A stretch of 64,000 nt of DNA from Dyadobacter sp. CY326 (GTDB lineage Bacteria; Bacteroidota; Bacteroidia; Cytophagales; Spirosomataceae): NCBI RefSeq assembly GCF_021390515.1, contig NZ_JAJUXI010000003.1, positions 310,001-374,000 of the forward strand, given 5' to 3'. Within the stretch, counting starts at the first letter, position 1. Each line of letters opens with the position of its first letter. The notes under the pieces are model-generated. The model made no database searches and was not told the origin of the DNA. It saw only the letters and a list, made by a program, of their open reading frames with translations. The position numbers were made by a program, and so were the translations under genes. Of this stretch, positions 52,076 to 61,339 are shown one piece after another.

Positions 52076-53665
52076 CTACCAGCCTTCGCTTTGTTTCAAA
52101 TTTGGATTGGCGTCGATTTGCGATTGCGGGATCGGATATAATTCCAGACGCGGTGAATATGGGATGAGGACATTATCAATGATCTGGTCCTCGCTCATTG
52201 CCGCGATTTCCTGCTGCAAAGTCCCCCAGCGCCGAATGTCAAAAACGGTCGTCAATTCGCCTGTAAGTTCCAAGCGCCGCTCCAAACGAATGGCTGTGCG
52301 AAGTGCTGCGGCCGTTGTTGCTTTGGATGGTGATGCTTTTGCACGGGCTCTTACACGATTCAAAACGGGCAGTGCCTGGGCTGTTTTTCCTGTTTCTACC
52401 AAAGCTTCTGCATAACTGAGCAGGACGTCCGAAAAGCGCATTTCAATTAAATCGGCGCTATAACCTTGCACGGCGGCTCCGGCAGGACGCGGCTCGCGCG
52501 CCAGTTTGCCGAATGCAATGCCGTATTTAAAATCGTCATGACCCAGTGACGCATTGGTCCGCTTGATAATGTAATTGCCAATCGTCGGATTGTAAATGAT
52601 GCTGTCGCCTTCCTCCGCTCCTGCTCTCGCGCCGCCTTTGAAAACATATCGGTCAACCAGCGTAAATGGCCTGCGCGTGTCTGATTTTTCAAATAATTTG
52701 TAAAAATCATAAGTCAACCCGTAATTGGTTTGCTCATCCCCATTTACCAGCCCCGATGGGAACAGGTTGAAAGGCAAGATGTTACCATTGGGATTGGAGG
52801 AATTGACAAAATAACCGAACGACAACACAATCTCCCGGTTCCGCTCATTATCCAGTGCAAACACTTCCGAAAAGTTGGGCAGCAGTTCAAAATCAAATTT
52901 TTCCTCGTTCTCAGGACCGACCAGCTCGGCGAATTTGTCAACGGCTTTCTGATAATTTTCAGTTCGGTTCAAAGGCTTTCCGGCCATTGTCAAATACACT
53001 TTTCCAAGCATTGCTTTGGCTGTTCCTGCCGAAACACGTCCGAGTTCAGCTCCGCCGCGAGAGTCGGGCAGGTTGGCTTCGGCGAAATTCAGGTCGGCAA
53101 TGATGGCGTCATAAACGGCGGCATCGGTTTCCCGGGGCGCGAAAATGATGTCTTCATCAGCCAAAGAATTCACCTCTTTGAGGATCAGCGGAACGCCGCC
53201 AAACAAGCGAACGAGGTTGAAATAAGCATAGGCTCTCAAAAATCGCGCTTCTGCAATGTAAGGATCTGCCTCTTCCTCTTCCCCCGGAACGGCGCGAGGC
53301 GCATTATCAATCACCACATTTGCCCTGAAAATGATTTTGTAGAATCTTGACCAAACCGCTTCAAATGCACCCGATGTGGAAACATGCCCAAAGCGATAAT
53401 AAGGGTCAGCGCCTGAGCCCAAAATCCCGGCAGTTGCATAACGATGGCCCGATTCGGTCAGCACAAAACGTGCACTAATGTCCGTAAAGTCAGGAGCCGT
53501 CCAGGCTTGATACACCCCGATCGTTGCCTGATTAAGGCCATCTTCGTCTTTAAAAACGACTTCCTTGCTGAGTGACGAAAACGGCGTTTCTTCCAGATTG
53601 TCTTTGCAGGAAACAATGCCCAATGTCAGCATCAGCATTGCGGATATTTTTGTATGATATGCCAT
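52076..53665 (-). CDS. SusD/RagB family nutrient-binding lipoprotein (second pair)
   Basis: A 529-residue outer-membrane lipoprotein with its signal ending IVSC (Cys20). SusD features include DNLEETPFSSLSKEVVFKDEDGLNQATIGVYQAW, the helix pair YIAEARFLRAYAYFNLVRLFGGVPLIL, and the C-terminal segment DLIEMRFSDVLLSYAEALVETGKTAQALPVLNRVRARAKA with RRLELTGELTTVFDIRRWG. It lies 23 bases after the SusC gene on the same strand and is its partner. The substrate is unknown. A palindrome follows the stop codon. Confidence 0.95.
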   Translation of the reverse strand: MAYHTKISAMLMLTLGIVSCKDNLEETPFSSLSKEVVFKDEDGLNQATIGVYQAWTAPDFTDISARFVLTESGHRYATAGILGSGADPYYRFGHVSTSGAFEAVWSRFYKIIFRANVVIDNAPRAVPGEEEEADPYIAEARFLRAYAYFNLVRLFGGVPLILKEVNSLADEDIIFAPRETDAAVYDAIIADLNFAEANLPDSRGGAELGRVSAGTAKAMLGKVYLTMAGKPLNRTENYQKAVDKFAELVGPENEEKFDFELLPNFSEVFALDNERNREIVLSFGYFVNSSNPNGNILPFNLFPSGLVNGDEQTNYGLTYDFYKLFEKSDTRRPFTLVDRYVFKGGARAGAEEGDSIIYNPTIGNYIIKRTNASLGHDDFKYGIAFGKLAREPRPAGAAVQGYSADLIEMRFSDVLLSYAEALVETGKTAQALPVLNRVRARAKASPSKATTAAALRTAIRLERRLELTGELTTVFDIRRWGTLQQEIAAMSEDQIIDNVLIPYSPRLELYPIPQSQIDANPNLKQSEGW

Positions 53666-53688
53666 ATTTTTGTTGCGTTGATCAGGAA

Positions 53689-56600
53689 TTAGAAATTGCA
53701 GGAAAAGCCGATTGTGTACGAACGTTGCGACGGATAGGCACCATAATCAATGCCTTGTTGCAACAGCGACTGTGCGTACGAACTCACTTCCGGATCAAAG
53801 CCTGTGTAATTGGTCAAGGTCCAGATGTTGGTTCCTGTCACAAATAATCTTGGATTTTTGACCGGCCCTAATTTTGGGAAAGTGTACGAAAGGCTTAACA
53901 TTTTCAAGCGCATAAAACTGCCGTCTTCCAGCATTGTGGAGTTAATATCGCCGGATGCAATGCCGCGCTGAATGCCGGGATATTTGACATTGTTATGCTC
54001 ATTGCCTTCCCTGTAACGGTTCTTATACCAATCTTCCGACTGATTGAACCCAACGCCACCATAATCAACGACGCCATTGTTGATATAAAAATTGGTGAGA
54101 TTCAGCACATCATTTCCAACTGATCCGGTGAACAATGCATTGACGGCGAAGTTCTTCCATGTAAAATCATTGCTCCATCCGAAGGTGAAATCGGGTGTTG
54201 ATTTGCCTAAAACAACGCGATCATCGTCAGTGATAATGTTATCACCATTCACGTCTTCATAAATCCACGCACCATAAAGTGGCGTTCCCTTGGACCCCGG
54301 AGGCCGCGGACCTTCGAATGTTGCAAAAGTTGGATTCCCGTTGCTGTCAAAAGAATTTGTTTGCGTAAGACCCGACACGCGATAGCCAAAAAAGCGACCG
54401 ACTTCTTCGCCCGGTGTCAAAATGCCCGAAACGCCGCCGAGCAAGTTTCCGTTAATGCTCACATAGTCAGGTTGCGTGCGGTCGCCCAGGTCCACCAGCG
54501 TGTTCACATTCCGCGAAAGGTTGATTCTTGATGAGAAAGTGACATCCTGTTTCTTGACAATATTGGCCTGAATGTTGAGTTCGACGCCACGGTTGCGCAT
54601 GGTTCCGTAGTTGTCGATGATGGTTCCTACGCCCGATTGCGTCGGGACTTTTCTTGGCTGCAACAAATCCGAAGTCACTTTGTCGTAATAATCGAAGCTG
54701 AAAACGAGGCGATCATTTACTGCATTGAAATCTGCTCCTGCATTAAACTGGCGCGTCCGCTCCCAGGATAAATTGGGGTTGGCAATGGTGTTTGGGAAAA
54801 TTCCGGTGTTGATTACACCTGCATTCCCGCCCGGTCCCATTTCATAAAAACCGCTGCCATATTGTGACAAAGAAGAATATGGACCAATAGCCTGACTTCC
54901 CGTTTCACCATAAGATGCGCGCAGCTTTGTGTTAGAAACAAACGTAACGCCTTTCATGAATTCCTCTTGTTCCAAATTCCAAGCGAGCGCCACCGATGGG
55001 AAAATACCATATTTTCTATTTGCTGCAAATGGCGATGCTCCGTCAATGCGGATGGACGTGTTCAGGACATAGCGGCTTTTGAATGAATAATTGGCACGAA
55101 GAAATCCAGACTGCAAAATGCGCTTTTCTTTATATGACCCGATGGACTGCGACTGCGCGCTGCCAATGTTATCAACGCCAAAATAGGGCACATCAAAGCC
55201 TGAAGAGTTGGTGTTGACGAATTCAACAGTCTGGTCGTTATATTCCACACCTAGCGTTGTGTTTAAATAATGATCCAACTTGAATGTCTTCTCATATTGC
55301 AGGTAAGCATTGACATTGTAACTGTAAGTGTTTGAAGTGTTGTTGCTTCCACGGCCTTTCACCTGATTTCCTTCTGCTGTAGAGGGCGGCAAGAAAACGT
55401 TTCTTCTCGTCAGATTCTGGTTTCCACCGAGGCTCACCACGAGTTGCAATCCTTCCACCAGTTTGAAATAATTTTCAAGGTTCAGGATCGAGTAATCATT
55501 TTGCGTAATGTCCGTTTTGGCCATGAGCTCATTCACAGGATTTGCAAAATAATAACCCTGATAATTCGGGATTCCAAGGCTGTTGTTGCCCAGGTAATCC
55601 ACTTCCAATGTTGGCGCTGCGCGCAATCCGTCCATTAAACCGCCCGAATTGGGCCAGGCACGCGAAGCCGTAACCGCACGGTTGTTTTTCTGACGCGTCA
55701 CCGCAACCTGACCTTTCACCGAATACCAGTCATTAATCTCATTGTTCAGGTTAATGCGCAGGCTTGCCCGGTTGTTATTGGAGTTAATAATCGTCCCTTT
55801 TTCTTTAAGATAATTTCCTGATATATAATAAGATGATTTCGGGCTTCCGCCTGACAAACTCAGAGTGACATCTTCTCGAAAACTTGGCTGCGTCACCGCT
55901 TTAACCCAGTCCGTGTTGGTCATCGCGCTATCCAGATTTTCAAACGGCGCATTACGGCCAGAGATGATATAGCTTTCATTGATCGTCTCCGCATATTGCC
56001 GCGAATTCATCATTTTGATTGGATTGGAAATCGTTCCAAAAGACGTTTTGTTGACAAGCTCAACGCGTCCCTCTCCTCTTTTGCCTGTTTTTGTAGTGAT
56101 CAAAACAACGCCATTTGCGCCTCTTGATCCATAAATCGCGGTTGCGGAAGCGTCTTTTAGGATTTCCATGCTTTCAATGTCATTGGGATTAATCCCATAC
56201 AATCCGTTTTGTGAATAGGCGCCCGTGAAATTGGCACCAGCTTCCCGGTAAGGCGGCATGGGGAATCCGTCGATCACATATAAAGGCTCATTGTTTCCGC
56301 TCAGTGAATTATTCCCCCTGATCCGCACCACCGAAGCAGCGCCAGGCTCACCCGAGGACTCGACAATCTGAACACCCGTTGTCCGACCTTGCAGTGCCTG
56401 ATCAATGGTGTTTACGACGGCAGATTTGTATTCCTGTGAAGAAACGCGGGACGTGGAACTCGCCAGATCACGCTTGCTTTGCGCACCATAACCGACCACC
56501 ACAACTTCGTTCAATGCTTTGGCTTCCGGCACGAGCCGCACATTTATTTGCGCCTGCGTTCCAACGGGCACTTCTTTCGAAGTAAAACCAATGAAGCTGA

Positions 56601-57153
56601 AAACCAGCACGGCGCCCGTTGCAGGAATTTTCATTGTAAATGTGCCTTCCGCGGATGTTTCGGTTGCGATCTTTGCGTCTTTTACCACAATGCTCACACC
56701 CGGAAGTCCTACGCCTTTGTCATCGATAACCTTCCCGGAAATCGTTTTTGCATTAGCACCCAGTTCCGCTGACGGCTGCGCTGTTGGTGTGACATTGTTT
56801 GAATCAGGTCTTGTGGCTGTTTGCTTGGCGGGTTGCTGCGGAGCCGTTGAATCCGGCTTCGTCACAGGCTTGACTAATGGGTTAAAGTTCTGGGTGGGCT
56901 TTACCGCAGGGACATTGCTTGCGCTGTCGGTTGTTGACCTGGGTTTTGGGAGGGTGTCTGTTGCTGGCTTCATAGCGCCCGGAGGAGGCTTTGGCAGGGA
57001 ATCTCTTCTCGTGGAATCGGTCGCGGGCTGCTGCGCGAAGGCATTTGTAATGGTTAAACAGCATAACAGCAGCAGCATTCGGCCCTTCCGAAAAACGAGC
57101 ATGCAATCGCGAGGCTGCATCTCATCTGATCGTTGAGTTGTTCGCATATTCAT
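53689..57153 (-). CDS. SusC/RagA TonB-dependent transporter with long Pro/Thr-rich N-terminal segment
   Basis: An 1154-residue outer-membrane transporter. A signal region (residues about 24-40, MLLLLCCLTITNAFA) is followed by an unusual stretch, about 41-132, of Pro, Thr, Lys, Asp, Gln and Ala repeats (for example PKPPPGAMKPATDTLPKP). Next come the carboxypeptidase-regulatory-like domain (about 135-210, ISGKVIDDKGVGLPGVS), plug motifs (VVVVGYGAQSKRDL, PLYVIDGFPMPPY, AIYGSRGANGVVLITTKTG) and the beta-barrel to the C-terminal IGFSCNF. SusD follows 23 bases downstream. The linker may reach through the periplasm toward TonB or peptidoglycan; that is inference. Confidence 0.94.
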   Translation of the reverse strand: MNMRTTQRSDEMQPRDCMLVFRKGRMLLLLCCLTITNAFAQQPATDSTRRDSLPKPPPGAMKPATDTLPKPRSTTDSASNVPAVKPTQNFNPLVKPVTKPDSTAPQQPAKQTATRPDSNNVTPTAQPSAELGANAKTISGKVIDDKGVGLPGVSIVVKDAKIATETSAEGTFTMKIPATGAVLVFSFIGFTSKEVPVGTQAQINVRLVPEAKALNEVVVVGYGAQSKRDLASSTSRVSSQEYKSAVVNTIDQALQGRTTGVQIVESSGEPGAASVVRIRGNNSLSGNNEPLYVIDGFPMPPYREAGANFTGAYSQNGLYGINPNDIESMEILKDASATAIYGSRGANGVVLITTKTGKRGEGRVELVNKTSFGTISNPIKMMNSRQYAETINESYIISGRNAPFENLDSAMTNTDWVKAVTQPSFREDVTLSLSGGSPKSSYYISGNYLKEKGTIINSNNNRASLRINLNNEINDWYSVKGQVAVTRQKNNRAVTASRAWPNSGGLMDGLRAAPTLEVDYLGNNSLGIPNYQGYYFANPVNELMAKTDITQNDYSILNLENYFKLVEGLQLVVSLGGNQNLTRRNVFLPPSTAEGNQVKGRGSNNTSNTYSYNVNAYLQYEKTFKLDHYLNTTLGVEYNDQTVEFVNTNSSGFDVPYFGVDNIGSAQSQSIGSYKEKRILQSGFLRANYSFKSRYVLNTSIRIDGASPFAANRKYGIFPSVALAWNLEQEEFMKGVTFVSNTKLRASYGETGSQAIGPYSSLSQYGSGFYEMGPGGNAGVINTGIFPNTIANPNLSWERTRQFNAGADFNAVNDRLVFSFDYYDKVTSDLLQPRKVPTQSGVGTIIDNYGTMRNRGVELNIQANIVKKQDVTFSSRINLSRNVNTLVDLGDRTQPDYVSINGNLLGGVSGILTPGEEVGRFFGYRVSGLTQTNSFDSNGNPTFATFEGPRPPGSKGTPLYGAWIYEDVNGDNIITDDDRVVLGKSTPDFTFGWSNDFTWKNFAVNALFTGSVGNDVLNLTNFYINNGVVDYGGVGFNQSEDWYKNRYREGNEHNNVKYPGIQRGIASGDINSTMLEDGSFMRLKMLSLSYTFPKLGPVKNPRLFVTGTNIWTLTNYTGFDPEVSSYAQSLLQQGIDYGAYPSQRSYTIGFSCNF

Positions 57154-57364
57154 GATTTGGCTAAGTGAGAGGACGTAGTCCCGAAGTAATACGTATAGCC
57201 TTCGACAAAAATCATACCGCTAAGTTTCCATCGGTTATAAACAGCTTTTTAATGCAAACTAACCGGGCGATACATAGGTAAGTTGCTTTCGTAAAAAACG
57301 GTGCGGTTCTACTGGAACGTTATTTTTTATTTTCCAAATTAATTGGCAACCGGAAGTAATTATT

Positions 57365-57395
57365 TTTGGAAACAATGATGTTAAGATTACATTTG
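57365..57395 (+). promoter_or_regulatory. Consensus Bacteroidota promoter
   Basis: TTTG (57365-57368), 19-base spacer, TACATTTG (57388-57395; all eight positions of TAnnTTTG). The start codon of the 131-residue protein is 70 bases downstream. The rest of 57154-57465 holds no gene that I can see. Confidence 0.8.
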
Positions 57396-57465
57396 TCAAA
57401 ATGCCCACAACCCCGGGGTTTAAGAATTATATTGTGAATAAGAGTATAAGAAACAAATTACAACC

Positions 57466-57861
57466 ATGAGCCAGGAACAACTGCTAACCGCCGATTATAT
57501 TGATTCTCAGATAGGAAACGTAATCGAATATTATATCCGCTGGGATTTTGAGGAAGATCCTTTTTTCGGAAAAGCCAGGATCAAAGGTTTAGTGGATGAC
57601 GACTTTGGTAAACTAAAAATTATCTGCGACGTAATTGAAGGGAGCGATTTGGAGCTTGCATACGAAGAAGAAGAAGTCTTTATGTATGCCGACAATCGCC
57701 CCATATATTCAGGGACTTTGCCCGAAATTTATTCTGCAAACTGGGTCAGCACGGATGGCAAGAAGAAAAAGCAAATTTTTATTTCTCCGCCAAATGAAAA
57801 CGCAAAGGAATTCGCCATCGCTCAGACCAACAGCAAGGTTATCGTAAAGCGAATTTATTAA
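57466..57861 (+). CDS. Hypothetical protein, 131 residues, acidic
   Basis: A soluble cytoplasmic protein that I do not recognise. It is acidic in the middle (DFEEDPFFGKARIKGLVDDDF, YEEEEVF), with alternating strand-like segments (KLKIICDVIEG, KQIFISPP, SKVIVKRIY), and no signal or membrane segment. A consensus promoter and a strong hairpin terminator make it a single-gene unit, which supports it being expressed. Neighbours are the divergent SusC gene and the convergent M43 protease gene, with no clear link. Confidence 0.7.
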   Translation: MSQEQLLTADYIDSQIGNVIEYYIRWDFEEDPFFGKARIKGLVDDDFGKLKIICDVIEGSDLELAYEEEEVFMYADNRPIYSGTLPEIYSANWVSTDGKKKKQIFISPPNENAKEFAIAQTNSKVIVKRIY

Positions 57862-57865
57862 ACAG

Positions 57866-57913
57866 AAAAAACCGGCTTAACCTTACAAGTTGTAATCGTT
57901 AAGCCGGTTTTTC
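57866..57913. terminator. Bidirectional terminator between convergent genes
   Basis: AACCGGCTTAAC pairs perfectly with GTTAAGCCGGTT, with a further small stem in the loop, flanked by A's on the left and T's on the right (AGAAAAA / TTTTTCG). It serves the 131-residue gene and the M43 protease gene. Confidence 0.9.
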
Positions 57914-57927
57914 GATTTATTTCTCTC

Positions 57928-60075
57928 CTAATTCTTGACAACTTTTTTCGTTAACACCCTGTCAGCAAATTCCGCTTTCACAATATAAAGCCCGCTGGCA
58001 TAATTGGTCAGGTCAAAATCATACACATTGCTGCTTACCTCACCCGTTATACGCTGTTCCAGCATTTTCTCTCCCGCAACATTGTAAATTGAAATCGACT
58101 GCAATCCTTCCGGATGCGGGTAAAACTGCACGGAAATCAGTCCGTTCGTTGGACTAGGCGTCACGAGGAATCCCGCTTCTTTCAGATTCGGATTAACAGT
58201 GACCGTCCTGATGTTAATGTCGTCGAGATAAATGTCGTTCTCGTTTCCATTGGTGTTCAGAAATGCAATCAGCACTTCGCCCTGGTTAATGAAACTGCTG
58301 ATGTTGATCTGCTCGCTGCGCCACTCGTTTGCAGTCGGTGTAAAGGCAGTGCGAATGGCTGAGCTCCTGGTTGTCAGCGATGGACCCCATTTCTTATAAA
58401 CACTCGTGTAGGTTTGCCCGCAATCGGTGCTGATCAGAACTTGTAATGTGTCCCACACATTGCCTTGCGTCGTGGGATTCGTGTAAGTTGCGGCCGCGAG
58501 CTGGAACGAAACAAACGCTGAATCCGTGTTGGCAATGTTAACTGTCGGCGATCTCAGGAAGTCTTGCTGCCCAATGGCTTTGTTGCCAAAATTGGAAATC
58601 TTGACGGACGCGCTTCCCGTTTTTGCGGCGGTTGTCGTCTTTTCCCATGTGGTGCCATTGTCCTCATTAACAATGTCCCAGCCCTGCGGCGGGAAGAGGC
58701 TTTCAAAACCTTCAATAACCGGGGCGGCAAACGGTTCATAATAAATGAAGGATAGGCTCAATGCATCATTTCCAGAATCCTCGTCGGCAATCCCGTTCGG
58801 ATTCGAAGTGTAAATGGTCAGCACGTGATTGCCTTCGACGGTTGTAAGCGCCGGCAAGTTTACGGTCGTTTCTGCAAATGTTGCCAGTGAACCTGTCCAC
58901 CGGAATGTCTGCACCGTGCCATTGTCGATCACCGCATTAATATTCACCGAAGTAAGTACATCATTTCCCCGGTTAACAAGCACAACCTGCGGCGTGAGCG
59001 TGTTCGTGCATATCCGCTGATCCGGACGTGTGATGGATTTAAGCGAAGCATCTTTGCTTTTCAGGTTCAAAGGCGTGCAGGCGTCAGAACTGGCGAGCGA
59101 CATTCTTGAAAGGTTAAATGACGCATCCATTCGCGCAACTTGCCCTTTTGTAAACATAATCAGGCAGTTATCTGAAGTGTAATCCATGTAATTCTGATAC
59201 ATGATCCCGGGCGAAGTCGTCGTGCAATTGTCGGTCACGATGCCGGTCCGGCATGCGCTAGAACTGTTGCCCTGGTTAGGCGTGTCGTCCACCTCATCCG
59301 TTCCGCTGCACGCACCATTGTCATCTCCCCAAATGTGATATAAATTGAAATAATGCCCCAATTCATGCGTTAGCGTCTTTCCAGCATTATAACCCGACAC
59401 AATTCCGCCCGGCAAACTTCCAAAATCAATCACAACGCCTTGTTCGTCAGGCGTTCCGTCATCGGGAAATGTCGCATAACCCAATGTTCCGCCGGATAAA
59501 TCACAAATCCAGATGTTCAGATAACGAGACGGGTCCCAGGCATCGGCTCCGCCAACTTCGGCGTGTTTCACCAGGTTACTCGTGTAGTCAAATGTGGAGC
59601 GGGATGTGGAATAGCGTTCAATTCCGGTTGTAGGTTTTTCATCGGGCGTGCGTTGTGCCAGACAAAATTGAATGCCGGATTGACCAAATAATGATCTGAA
59701 ATGCGCAGGAACGCGGCTTGCGCTGTTATTGATTCCTGCATAATCCTTGTTGATGGTGTCCAGCTGCGCCATAATCTGCGCCTCGGTGATCACTGACTGA
59801 TTATTGCTCACCACGTGAAACACGACTGGAATGGTGACCGCAGCATTGGTTTTCAATGATTTTGGCAAAGCACTCCGCTGGCGAATCACTTGCTTTAACT
59901 GCTGCTCACGCCGATCAAACATGATTTTCAGCGTTGGTTGCTGCTTGAATCGCAGATTAAGCAGGTCCATGGTTCCGCAGCGATCCTGCGCGGAAACCTG
60001 AATGCCGGAGATCACTAAAAAGCAAATGAGGAAGCTGACAATAAAAGAATTGACTTTTGGTAAAATATATCGCAT
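57928..60075 (-). CDS. Secreted M43 (pappalysin-type) zinc metalloprotease with T9SS sorting domain
   Basis: A 715-residue extracellular protease. A signal peptide (SFLICFLVISGIQVSAQ) and propeptide precede the catalytic domain (about residues 80-330), with the zinc motif THELGHYFNLYHIWG (His237, Glu238, His241, His247) and the Met-turn region YMDYTSDNCLIMF. Fibronectin/CARDB-like and jelly-roll-like beta domains follow (about 345-630). The C-terminal 80 residues (LVTPSPTNGLISVQFYPHPEGLQSISIYNVAGEKML...GLYIVKAEFADRVLTKKVVKN) form a type A sorting domain for the type IX secretion system. It is transcribed alone. Confidence 0.93.
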   Translation of the reverse strand: MRYILPKVNSFIVSFLICFLVISGIQVSAQDRCGTMDLLNLRFKQQPTLKIMFDRREQQLKQVIRQRSALPKSLKTNAAVTIPVVFHVVSNNQSVITEAQIMAQLDTINKDYAGINNSASRVPAHFRSLFGQSGIQFCLAQRTPDEKPTTGIERYSTSRSTFDYTSNLVKHAEVGGADAWDPSRYLNIWICDLSGGTLGYATFPDDGTPDEQGVVIDFGSLPGGIVSGYNAGKTLTHELGHYFNLYHIWGDDNGACSGTDEVDDTPNQGNSSSACRTGIVTDNCTTTSPGIMYQNYMDYTSDNCLIMFTKGQVARMDASFNLSRMSLASSDACTPLNLKSKDASLKSITRPDQRICTNTLTPQVVLVNRGNDVLTSVNINAVIDNGTVQTFRWTGSLATFAETTVNLPALTTVEGNHVLTIYTSNPNGIADEDSGNDALSLSFIYYEPFAAPVIEGFESLFPPQGWDIVNEDNGTTWEKTTTAAKTGSASVKISNFGNKAIGQQDFLRSPTVNIANTDSAFVSFQLAAATYTNPTTQGNVWDTLQVLISTDCGQTYTSVYKKWGPSLTTRSSAIRTAFTPTANEWRSEQINISSFINQGEVLIAFLNTNGNENDIYLDDINIRTVTVNPNLKEAGFLVTPSPTNGLISVQFYPHPEGLQSISIYNVAGEKMLEQRITGEVSSNVYDFDLTNYASGLYIVKAEFADRVLTKKVVKN

Positions 60076-60225
60076 TAGTGGAATTGCGGGAACAAGATTG
60101 AGTAAATTATTTTGTTGGTGTTGAACAAATGCTCGTTTTATAGTTTACTACGTAAAAAAACCGGCAAGTGATGCGAATTGTTAATTATTTAATTTGTTTT
60201 ATCTTAAAATCATTCCCTGAGCACA

Positions 60226-61335
60226 ATGTCCGAAAATGCTGCCAAGCCGACGCGCAAGATAATCCATATTGACATGGATGCATTCTATGCGTCTGTCGAG
60301 CAGCGCGATTTTCCTGAATATCGCGGCAAGCCGCTCGCTGTGGGCGGTTCACCCAGTGGCCGCGGTGTTGTGGCGACGGCGAGTTACGAGGCCAGAAAGT
60401 TTGGCGTAAGATCGGCAATGTCATCACGAAAGGCCATTCAATTGTGTCCAAACATCATTTTTGTCCGTCCCAGGTTTGAGGTTTACAAATCAGTTTCCAA
60501 TCACATTCGGGAAATTTTCTCGCGTTACACCGATCTCATTGAACCGCTTTCGCTGGACGAAGCTTTCCTGGATGTTACGGAAGACAAGCTGCAAATTGGT
60601 TCAGCATTGGAAATAGCGGAACAGATCAAATCGGCGATCAAGACGGAGCTGGATCTGACAGCTTCTGCGGGCGTTTCAATCAATAAATTCGTTGCAAAAA
60701 TCGCTTCCGACATCAACAAACCGAACGGGCTGACTTTCATTGGACCGTCCAAAGTGGAGTCGTTCATCAATGCGTTGCCGGTTGAAAAGTTCTTTGGTGT
60801 CGGCAAAGTAACCGCTGACAAAATGAAGCGGATGCAGCTTTTCACCGGCGCTGATCTCAAAAAACTAACTGAGGATGAGCTGGTCAGACATTTTGGAAAA
60901 ACCGGTCATTTCTTTTACAAAATTGTGAGGGGAATTGATAACCGTGAAGTGGAAACGCACCGCGAAACCAAGTCGCTCGGCGCCGAAGACACATTCATGT
61001 ACGACCTGACGGAAATTGAGGAAATGCACAAGGAGCTTGACAAAATCGGCATCACTGTTGTCAACCGTTTGGAAAAGAAACAATTGAAAGGCCGGACGAT
61101 CACATTAAAAATCAAATACAGCGATTTTACGCAAATAACGCGCAATCACTCCTTTACAACACCCGTCGGAGACTTGGAAACAATCCTGGAAACGGCGAAA
61201 CAATTGCTGGAAAAAGTAGATCTGGAAGAAAAATCGGTTCGCTTACTGGGTGTTTCACTTTCCAATTTTGGCGAGCAAGAGTTTAGACCAAGAAGATCCA
61301 GGGACTCTGCTCAATTGGAATTATTCAATGATTGA
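60226..61335 (+). CDS. dinB: DNA polymerase IV (Y-family translesion polymerase)
   Basis: A 369-residue error-prone polymerase that copies past damaged bases. Catalytic motifs are IIHIDMDAFYASVEQRDFPEYRGKPLAVGG (Asp), SYEARKFGVRSAMSSRKA, SLDEAFLDVT (Asp-Glu) and SAGVSINKFVAKIASDINKPNGL in the palm and fingers. The little-finger domain spans about residues 240-355. The C-terminus, RPRRSRDSAQLELF, has a beta-clamp-binding QLELF motif. Length is typical. It converges with the DAC-like gene four bases away. No clear LexA-type operator was recognised before it. Confidence 0.96.
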   Translation: MSENAAKPTRKIIHIDMDAFYASVEQRDFPEYRGKPLAVGGSPSGRGVVATASYEARKFGVRSAMSSRKAIQLCPNIIFVRPRFEVYKSVSNHIREIFSRYTDLIEPLSLDEAFLDVTEDKLQIGSALEIAEQIKSAIKTELDLTASAGVSINKFVAKIASDINKPNGLTFIGPSKVESFINALPVEKFFGVGKVTADKMKRMQLFTGADLKKLTEDELVRHFGKTGHFFYKIVRGIDNREVETHRETKSLGAEDTFMYDLTEIEEMHKELDKIGITVVNRLEKKQLKGRTITLKIKYSDFTQITRNHSFTTPVGDLETILETAKQLLEKVDLEEKSVRLLGVSLSNFGEQEFRPRRSRDSAQLELFND

Positions 61336-61339
61336 TCGG

